Shown here in pieces: positions 1-5,202 of a stretch of DNA of 7,954 bases. The position numbers and the translations under genes are program-made. The stretch is taken from positions 17,968 through 25,921 of the forward strand of contig DHWK01000152.1 of NCBI GenBank assembly GCA_002413145.1. The letters are read 5' to 3'. The notes under the pieces are model-generated. The model was not told where the DNA came from. It was given only the letters and a program-made list of their open reading frames with translations, and made no database searches. Within the stretch, counting starts at the first letter, position 1. Each line of letters starts with the position of its first letter. The stretch comes from a bacterium UBP12_UBA5184. GTDB taxonomy: Bacteria; Vulcanimicrobiota; Vulcanimicrobiia; Vulcanimicrobiales; Vulcanimicrobiaceae.

Positions 1-541
1 GTGTTTTCGAGGCGTAACCCTTTCCGATGTCCTCGACGGTCCACGACGCTCCAACGGCGTGCGGCTGGCTCCCGACGACCGAACGCGCGAGCAGATGGAG
101 CAACGCGGACTCTTCCTCAAAGAGCGGTGGTGAGGGCGCGTAGTTCAAGTGCCCGTTCGGCTCGATGGCGACCCGAATCGCCGGCCCGACGCGTTCGGCG
201 CCTTGCTCGCTGACGTCGACCACCAGGCCGCCGTCAGCTGTCGCGGCGACGATGTCGCAGAGGATCCGGCCTTTCAAGCGGCGCTCATACGCCGCCATGC
301 GCTGGTCGGGCGGCAGGACTTGGGCCCCCCTCCCAACCGAGCGCTTCGAGGCGCCCTCCATGACGCGCGGCGTCGTCTGCATCTGCTTCTCGTATTCGTC
401 CTTCACGCCGACGTCGACGGCGAAGGCGAGATGCCGTAGGGAGGGGAGCGGCGGCGGCGATTCGGAGGCGCGCACGGCTTGCGCTCCGGCGGCGAGCAGC
501 GCGAGGAGCGTGAGCCAAGCAACCGTGCGCAGCGTCTTCAC
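1..541 (-). CDS. Secreted protein of unknown function, 3'-truncated by window edge; tandem paralog of its upstream neighbour
   Basis: Reading leftwards from a GTG at 541-539, the frame stays open for 180 codons to the window edge, so the C-terminus is missing. The N-terminus is a typical Sec signal peptide: MKTLR, then a hydrophobic core (VAWLTLLALLAAGA) ending near AQAVRA at about residue 25, so the mature protein should be outside the cytoplasm. No known domain is recognised. It is a clear paralog of the gene just upstream: RHLAF (36-40 here, 35-39 there), GRILCDIVAA against GTIVCDILAA, a NY-x-P motif, and a block at about 143-170 with ALL, LAR, PH and W-T-V-x-D at matching spacing. The start overlaps the neighbour's TGA as GTGA, which implies translational coupling; no SD is visible. 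The family is real because two copies agree, but the function is unknown. Confidence 0.85.
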   Translation of the reverse strand, partial: MKTLRTVAWLTLLALLAAGAQAVRASESPPPLPSLRHLAFAVDVGVKDEYEKQMQTTPRVMEGASKRSVGRGAQVLPPDQRMAAYERRLKGRILCDIVAATADGGLVVDVSEQGAERVGPAIRVAIEPNGHLNYAPSPPLFEEESALLHLLARSVVGSQPHAVGASWTVEDIGKGYASKT

Positions 542-1284
542 CGTTTCGCGAACGAGTCTTCCTTCAACGTGAAATCGAGGACGGTTGAGACCACGCGATA
601 CTGATCCCCCTGTTGACTACGCGAGCGGGTGTCGAAGCTGCCCTCGCGCGGCACCACTTTGGTCGGGTCGTAGTTCGCTCGCCCGCGAATCACCCCGCTC
701 GAAGCCTGGGTGCCGGCAACGGTGAAGCTTTCCTCGAATTCGACGCTGATGTCGGCCGGTGCGCGCACGGCGCTCACCTTGAAGATCGTCGTCGCCTTGA
801 AATTGTCGAGGTTGTCGTTGACCGTCCAGGTCTCACCCGCCGTGTGCGGCGGCGGACCGATGTACGTGCGCGCCAGGAACGGCACCAGCAGCGCCGCTTC
901 CGACGCGAGCGCCTTCTGATCGGGAAGATAGTTGAATTGCCCGTCTGCGTGCAGCACGATGCGTGAAACCGGCGTCTTCTGCCCGCGCATCGTCTCCCAG
1001 ACGTCGATCAGCAAATCGCCCTCGTTGCGCGCCGCGAGGATGTCACAGACGATCGTCCCATCGGCGCGGTCGCGACTTTGCGTCGTCGAGCCGGACGCGC
1101 CGACGGGATCGGCGATGTCTTTGATCCCGCGCAGTTCGCTCGAATAGTTGGTCGCGACCGTGAGCGAGAAGGCGAGGTGACGCACCGGCTTTTCAGCGCC
1201 GCTCGCCGGCGTCGGCGTCTGCGCCGCAGCGGGGGAGGCGAGCAGCGCGGCGAGCGCGAGAATTGCGAAGCGGTGGAATTTCAC
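538..1284 (-). CDS. Secreted protein of unknown function (248 aa), full-length member of the tandem paralog pair
   Basis: The protein opens with a Sec signal peptide: MKFHR, hydrophobic FAILALAALLASPAAA, and a likely signal peptidase I site after AAA-Q at about residue 21. A short Thr/Pro/Ala linker follows. The mature part looks like a soluble, beta-rich secreted domain with one cysteine (Cys80, in the shared C-D-I motif) and no further membrane segment. Blocks shared with the downstream paralog are RHLAF (35-39), about 76-97 and about 113-157; the region around 50-74 differs in sequence and length. The GTG start overlaps the hydrolase stop (GTGA), and its own TGA overlaps the next GTG in the same way, so the three genes should be co-translated. 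I do not recognise a described domain. A periplasmic or surface binding or structural role is possible but unsupported. Confidence 0.88.
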   Translation of the reverse strand: MKFHRFAILALAALLASPAAAQTPTPASGAEKPVRHLAFSLTVATNYSSELRGIKDIADPVGASGSTTQSRDRADGTIVCDILAARNEGDLLIDVWETMRGQKTPVSRIVLHADGQFNYLPDQKALASEAALLVPFLARTYIGPPPHTAGETWTVNDNLDNFKATTIFKVSAVRAPADISVEFEESFTVAGTQASSGVIRGRANYDPTKVVPREGSFDTRSRSQQGDQYRVVSTVLDFTLKEDSFAKR

Positions 1285-2084
1285 GTTGGCTCCAGCGAAG
1301 CAGTCCGAGCGAGCAGCCGTTCGAGCGAAGCGGTCAGCGCGCCGGGCGCCTCATATAAGGGAAAGTGTCCGCACTCGAGGAGATCGTATTCGGCGCCCTC
1401 GACGCCTTCGGCGATGGCGCGCGCTTGGTCTTCCGCGACGAACGTATCCTTCGACCCGCCGACCACGTGCACCGGCAGATGCATCTCCGCGAAGATGTCT
1501 TGGGAATCGAGGCGCTCGGCCATCCCGCGTAGCATCGCCGCCGCCCCGCTGGGATTGGTACGCGCGACGATAGCGCTGGCGCGCGCGACGAGATCGGGCC
1601 GCTCGCGGTAGACCTCCGGCGCGAAATACCGAGGGACGAACGCTTCGATCAGCGCCGCCGTCCCTTCCAGCTCGACCCGGTCCGCTAGCGCACGGCGGTT
1701 GGCCGCTTGTTCCGCATCGTCCGCGCCGGCGCGGCTACAAACGAACCCAAGGCCGGCGCAACGCTCGGCGAACATCCGGAAGAACGCGAGCGCGACGTAA
1801 CCACCGAGCGAGTGTCCGATCAGCGTAGCGCGCTCGATGCCGAGCGCGTCGAGGATCTCGAGCACGTCGCCGGCGAGCGCCTCCATCAAATACGGGCCGG
1901 GCGTCGCGCTCGTCGTACCGAGCCCGCGCAGATCGAAACGCACGACGCGCGCCCGCAGTGAGAGCGCCGCGGCCTGCGCGTCCCAGGTTTCTTTCGCGAG
2001 CGGAAAGCCGTGCAACAGTAGACATGCGGGCCCGTCTCCCTGATCGAGAACGTCGAATTGTGCGCCGTCGATGTTGAGTCGCAT
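1281..2084 (-). CDS. Alpha/beta-hydrolase fold protein (267 aa)
   Basis: This is a single-domain alpha/beta hydrolase of normal length for the family. Numbered from the ATG at 2084, it shows an HGFP oxyanion-loop motif (25-28), a DLRGLG motif (51-56, where DxRGxG is usual), the nucleophile elbow GHSLGG with Ser92, an acid candidate Asp213 in GGSKDTF, and the catalytic His240 in ECGHFPLYE. The triad is therefore complete and the enzyme should be an active esterase, lactonase or C-C hydrolase. The substrate cannot be read from sequence; proteins of the enol-lactonase-like group share this layout. No signal peptide is seen, so it is probably cytoplasmic. The frame could be extended six codons to a TTG at 2102, but the ATG places the first beta-strand normally; neither has an SD. 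It is the first gene of the minus-strand operon and is coupled by GTGA to two secreted proteins. Confidence 0.9.
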   Translation of the reverse strand: MRLNIDGAQFDVLDQGDGPACLLLHGFPLAKETWDAQAAALSLRARVVRFDLRGLGTTSATPGPYLMEALAGDVLEILDALGIERATLIGHSLGGYVALAFFRMFAERCAGLGFVCSRAGADDAEQAANRRALADRVELEGTAALIEAFVPRYFAPEVYRERPDLVARASAIVARTNPSGAAAMLRGMAERLDSQDIFAEMHLPVHVVGGSKDTFVAEDQARAIAEGVEGAEYDLLECGHFPLYEAPGALTASLERLLARTASLEPT

Positions 2085-2138
2085 GCCGCGATTTTCAACC
2101 AACGCGCACTCCGCTCATCTCGCGCGACGCGCCACGAT

Positions 2139-2167
2139 TTGCAAAATACGGCGGATTGCGGTATAAC
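2139..2167 (+). promoter_or_regulatory. Sigma70-type promoter for the small basic protein
   Basis: A -35 hexamer TTGCAA (2139-2144, four of six matches to TTGACA) and a -10 hexamer TATAAC (2162-2167, five of six matches to TATAAT) are separated by exactly 17 bases. Transcription should start near 2174, leaving a leader of about 50-75 nt. It lies in the gap between the divergent hydrolase operon and the basic-protein gene, an AT-richer patch in a GC-rich window. No equally good promoter was found on the minus strand of the gap. Confidence 0.7.
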
Positions 2168-2180
2168 TGTAGCAACTACC

Positions 2181-2219
2181 CTGACGACCTGTCGAACCGG
2201 ACCGTCGTCAGACGGTCCG
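2181..2219 (+). promoter_or_regulatory. Leader region with two mutually exclusive hairpins
   Basis: Two perfect inverted repeats share sequence. Hairpin 1 pairs CTGACGAC (2181-2188) with GTCGTCAG (2204-2211), an 8-bp stem with a 15-nt loop. Hairpin 2 pairs CGGACCGTC (2198-2206) with GACGGTCCG (2211-2219), a 9-bp stem with a GTCA tetraloop. They cannot form together because 2204-2206 and 2211 are used by both. Neither is followed by a T tract, so they are not terminators. The region sits between the predicted transcription start and the coding start. It could be an RNA switch, an mRNA-stability hairpin, or (hairpin 2 as DNA) a dyad operator. The repeats are seen directly; any regulatory role is inference. 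Confidence 0.45.
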
Positions 2220-2247
2220 ATCGATGGAAAGGATGACTACCAGAATA

Positions 2248-2367
2248 ATGGCAGCCAGAAAAAAGGCACGTAAGAAGGCCGGCGGCAAGAAAAAGGCTAC
2301 TCGCAAGAAGGGCGCAAAGAAAGCGACCCGCAAGCGCAAGCGCCGCAAGGCCAAGAAGGCCGCCTAA
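2248..2367 (+). CDS. Small lysine/arginine/alanine-rich basic protein, histone H1-like (39 aa)
   Basis: From the ATG at 2248 the product has 39 residues, of which 16 are Lys, 7 Arg, 10 Ala, 3 Gly and 2 Thr, with no acidic or aromatic residue. It opens MAARKKARKKAGGKKKATRK. Such composition matches the C-terminal tails of bacterial histone H1-like proteins and predicts a disordered nucleic-acid-binding peptide acting on DNA or RNA; a ribosome-associated role is an alternative. In-frame ATGs at 2233 and 2224 would give 44 or 47 residues. I prefer 2248 because the added residues (MERMTTRI) do not match the composition and because AAAGGA (2228-2233) could serve as SD, although its 14-nt spacing is long. 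It stands alone on the plus strand with its own promoter and terminator, which argues strongly for a real, well-expressed gene. Its AAG-rich codons make it locally unlike its GC-rich neighbours, but composition alone explains that. Confidence 0.8.
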   Translation: MAARKKARKKAGGKKKATRKKGAKKATRKRKRRKAKKAA

Positions 2368-2383
2368 CTACCCAAGCCACGAT

Positions 2384-2426
2384 CAAGAGGCGAACCGCGC
2401 ATAATTGCGGTTCGCTTCTTGCTTTT
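2384..2426 (+). terminator. Intrinsic terminator of the small basic protein gene
   Basis: Starting 16 bases after the TAA, CAAGAGGCGAACCGC (2384-2398) pairs with GCGGTTCGCTTCTTG (2407-2421) over 15 base pairs, including one G-U, around an 8-nt loop. CTTTTT follows at once. This is a textbook rho-independent terminator for the plus strand. It lies between convergent genes; read on the minus strand the hairpin has no following T tract, so it is at best a weak terminator for the deacetylase operon. Confidence 0.92.
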
Positions 2427-2428
2427 TC

Positions 2429-3169
2429 CTAAGGAGTGGCCAGGGCCGCGAAGTTTCCGAGCGTATCGTCGTGGCGGACGCGCCGCCGCGGAAGTTCGAA
2501 ACGCGCTCCGAGCGATCGCACCGTCCCAGGACGCTCGGTGAAGGCGGCGCGGAAGCCGAGTGCTTTCAGGATCGCAAACGTGGTCGCGTCGTATTTGCCG
2601 GCGGGATAGGCGTAGGTGGCCGGCCGGAACGTGCCGAGATAGCGCCGCAGGGTCTCGACGCAATGGCTCGCTTCGCGCAGCTGCCCGGGACGATCGAGCC
2701 TCGAAAGATCGAGGTGGTACGTGCCGTGGCACGCGACCTCCATCCCGGCGTCGCGCAAGGCGCGCACCTGTCTCCAACTCAGGTGGCGCGGCGTTCCGAC
2801 GAAGCCGCTCGAGATATAGAACGTCGCCGTCGCGCCGGCGGAACGCAAGAGCGGCAACGCCGTCGTCGCCGCGTCGGCGTACCCGTCGTCGAAGGTCAAG
2901 ACCACCGCGCGCTCGGGCCGTTCGCCGCGCGCGAGCGCAGCGACGAGCGTCGCCGCCGTCAGCGTGCGAATGCCGTGCGCGCGCAGCCATTGCAGTTGCG
3001 CCGCAAACGCCGCGGGCTCGACGGTGAGATCGCGTCCCACCGCATCGCGCGGGACGAGCGCATCGACCCGGTGATACATCAGCACGGGGACGCCGGCCCA
3101 GGCTTGCGGCGTGCCGTCGATACCGTGGGCGAGCGCGAAGCCGGCGACGAGCGCGAAGATCTCCCTCAA
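2429..3169 (-). CDS. Polysaccharide deacetylase, CE4/NodB-homology fold (246 aa)
   Basis: The protein is a predicted metal-dependent deacetylase of acetylated surface polysaccharide, most likely removing N-acetyl groups from amino sugars. It carries the N-terminal VLMYHRVD motif (29-36), catalytic motif 1 LTFDDG (91-96, Asp94 as base and Asp95 as metal ligand), the metal-binding pair His148 and His152 in CHGTYH, and motif 3 AYPAGKYD (187-194). All key residues are present, so it should be active. The start is chosen as the TTG at 3169-3167, which overlaps the upstream TGA (TTGA). It gives a short hydrophobic leader (REIFALVAGFALAHG) consistent with export, and no other start lies before the first motif. 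GGGG about 5 nt upstream is a poor SD. The frame stays open upstream to 3745, but that part lies inside the NAGPA gene and has no domain. It is last in the operon. Confidence 0.9.
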   Translation of the reverse strand: MREIFALVAGFALAHGIDGTPQAWAGVPVLMYHRVDALVPRDAVGRDLTVEPAAFAAQLQWLRAHGIRTLTAATLVAALARGERPERAVVLTFDDGYADAATTALPLLRSAGATATFYISSGFVGTPRHLSWRQVRALRDAGMEVACHGTYHLDLSRLDRPGQLREASHCVETLRRYLGTFRPATYAYPAGKYDATTFAILKALGFRAAFTERPGTVRSLGARFELPRRRVRHDDTLGNFAALATP

Positions 3170-5202
3170 AGCGTCCCCGCCACGGTGACGACCGGATTGC
3201 GGAAGGCGATCGCACCGGCCGCGTGCGACGACGAGCCGGCTAGCGACGCGACGGCGTAGAGTGAGACGAGCGTCACAGGCGGGTTGAGATCGGCCGGAAG
3301 GGCGATCGAGAGTCTGCGCCAGCCCATCCAATCGATCGTGCGCGCCAGCGTCAGCGCGCGCCGTTCGCCGAAGCGGTTGGTGAAGGCGGCGCGGAGTCCG
3401 GCGCCCCCGCCGTCGCCCCGAACGTCGAGCGCGAGCGCAAGCGGCTGGGCGGGGAGCGGAAACGCGCCATTGGCGTATGCCGCAACTTCTTTGCCGCTGA
3501 AATCGTAGCTCAACTGCAGCTCGGGAGGCGCGCTCGTCAGCGCGCCGGCTCCGCCGCGCGGGTAGGTTGCGAATGTCCAGCCGAACGGCGTGCGCGCGGC
3601 AAACAACGCGAGTGGTTGGGCGTGATTCCCGACCCGGACAGCGGCCACAGCATTCGCGCCGCCGGCGCGTGCGGCGACTCTTGCGTCGCGAGTTCCGGCG
3701 CGATACGTCGCATCGGCTGCAATCGTCCCATTTGTCGCCGTCCACGCGACCGAACCTACTTCGACCCTTTCTCCGTTCGCATCGAGGCCGCGCGCGTGGA
3801 ACCGCATCGCTGCGCCGGGATCGAGATTCACTTCGTCGGGATCGATCGCGAGACGAGCGAGCCGCGCCACCGTTCGATATTGGAGCGCCGCGCTCGCGGC
3901 GCCGCCAAGTTCGCGAACGACCATCGAATGTAGACCAGGCTCGCCGGCAACGCGAACCGGGGAGACGTTCGCGCCGCGCAAACGGTGGCCCGCGTCGTCG
4001 ACGATGGCGCCGCGCAACGCGACGGCGACGCCCGGCAGCGCGCTGAAGGTCGCGGGACTCAGAACGAGGTGCGGGTTGCGCCCGAACGCCGCGTCGCTGT
4101 AGACGAAGAATCCGTCGGCGACGGGTCGTTCAAATCCGTCGCTCGGCGCATTGAGCACGCTCGCGCGATCGTCGCCGAGGATGCGGCCGACGAGCGTCGC
4201 CGAACCGCCGGAGTCGAACGCCATCCCGTCGCTCGCGCCGAAGCCGATCATCAGGCCGGCGAATTCCGGGCGCGTCAATCCGAGCGATTGCGCCGGCTGC
4301 CGACCGTCGACGGCGATCAGGAGCAGCGTTCCGCCGGCGAGCAGCGCCGCCCCGGAAACTGGGAAACGGCGATCGCGCTCGTCCGGTGCGGGGGAATTCG
4401 GGTCGTCGTAGGGTGCGCCCGACGAGACGAGCAGCGGACCGCCGCCGACCGCTGCGCCGATCTCGCCGAGCGGCGGATCGAGCGCCGCGAGAAGTCGTAC
4501 CGTATCTCCGGCGTTCGGCGGCGCGCCGAGTGCGAGCGCGGCCGGCCCGAAAGCGAGCATCGGTCCGCGTACGAGCGTCGGCGCGCTCAACTCGCCGACC
4601 GAGTCGACGCGGTACGTCCCCTCGATTCCGGCGCCGCCCGCGAACGCGGTGAGCGAGGCGACGCGCACTCCGGCGATCGGTTTCAGGCTGCCGTAAGGCG
4701 GCGCGAGCAACGCCGCCCCGCCCTGAGGCGGCCACTCGTCGACCGTCGTCAACGGGAGGGTCGTCGCGCCATACGTCGCGCTCCCCGAAAAGCGAAACGT
4801 TCGGAAGCGGATGGACTTGTCGGCCAGGACCTCGAGTGCGACGCGCTTCGACGGCGTGCGCACGAGCGACGCGTTTTGAACGACGATTCCGAGCGGTTGA
4901 TTGGTTTGACCGATGTCGTAGTAGTCGGCGTTGACGCCGGCGATCGCCCCCGTCCGGATCGCCATCGATGAGATGGTCTCGCCCGGCGAGACCAGCCGGT
5001 CGTTGGCGACGACGACGCCGAAGCGCACCGTCGCTTCCTTCGAATCGACCGCGACGACGTGGACGACGAGCGGGCCGCTCGCGGTCACGAGGCGGTAATC
5101 GGCGCGCTCGACGCCGGGTGCGACGAAGGCGGCTTGGACGGCGGTCCTCAGCACCAATGGGAAGGGCGCCGGCGGCGCGAGCACCGGGGGAAAGATAAAC
5201 AC
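3166..5202 (-). CDS. Phosphodiester glycosidase (NAGPA, PF09992) with C-terminal Ig-like and beta-sandwich domains (678 aa)
   Basis: Residues about 28-370 form a NAGPA domain, the family of the human uncovering enzyme, which cleaves sugar phosphodiesters. Motifs seen are APGV (28-31), AGVNADYYD (88-96), GGGPLLV (253-259), VDGR (298-301), LTRPEFAGL (309-317) and FDSGGSATL (329-337). The last carries Ser331 where DGGGS is usual. About 375-445 is a beta-rich linker or Ig-like unit. About 446-525 resembles a Big_2-type bacterial Ig-like domain, and about 535-678 looks like a galactose-binding-type beta-sandwich, suggesting glycan or wall binding. The GTG start shares its G with the upstream TAG (TAGTG), with no SD. 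Residues 1-27 are hydrophobic and proline-rich with no N-terminal basic residue, so the signal peptide is atypical. The glycosidase domain is a paralog of that in the next gene upstream. Confidence 0.9.
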   Translation of the reverse strand: MFIFPPVLAPPAPFPLVLRTAVQAAFVAPGVERADYRLVTASGPLVVHVVAVDSKEATVRFGVVVANDRLVSPGETISSMAIRTGAIAGVNADYYDIGQTNQPLGIVVQNASLVRTPSKRVALEVLADKSIRFRTFRFSGSATYGATTLPLTTVDEWPPQGGAALLAPPYGSLKPIAGVRVASLTAFAGGAGIEGTYRVDSVGELSAPTLVRGPMLAFGPAALALGAPPNAGDTVRLLAALDPPLGEIGAAVGGGPLLVSSGAPYDDPNSPAPDERDRRFPVSGAALLAGGTLLLIAVDGRQPAQSLGLTRPEFAGLMIGFGASDGMAFDSGGSATLVGRILGDDRASVLNAPSDGFERPVADGFFVYSDAAFGRNPHLVLSPATFSALPGVAVALRGAIVDDAGHRLRGANVSPVRVAGEPGLHSMVVRELGGAASAALQYRTVARLARLAIDPDEVNLDPGAAMRFHARGLDANGERVEVGSVAWTATNGTIAADATYRAGTRDARVAARAGGANAVAAVRVGNHAQPLALFAARTPFGWTFATYPRGGAGALTSAPPELQLSYDFSGKEVAAYANGAFPLPAQPLALALDVRGDGGGAGLRAAFTNRFGERRALTLARTIDWMGWRRLSIALPADLNPPVTLVSLYAVASLAGSSSHAAGAIAFRNPVVTVAGTL

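Noticed and set aside
2085..2180. Minus-strand promoter for the hydrolase operon (TTGCTA ... TATTTT)
   Set aside because: The only candidate hexamers are 21 bases apart and match poorly. The operon must have a promoter near here, but I cannot place it.
2384..2421. Bidirectional terminator serving the deacetylase operon
   Set aside because: The hairpin is strong on both strands, but the minus strand has ATCGTGG after it rather than a T tract.
2405..3259. 284-codon plus-strand and 283-codon minus-strand (2364-3215) frames over the deacetylase
   Set aside because: The deacetylase frame has all CE4 motifs. These others have none and are rich in Arg.
3170..3745. N-terminal extension of the deacetylase frame to 438 residues
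   Set aside because: The added 192 residues are Arg/Ser-rich, overlap the end of the NAGPA gene and precede a plausible start that overlaps the upstream stop.
3985..4971. 328-codon open frame on the plus strand
   Set aside because: Antisense to the NAGPA domain with an Arg/Glu-rich product, typical of the antisense frame of a GC-rich gene. No start signal or domain.
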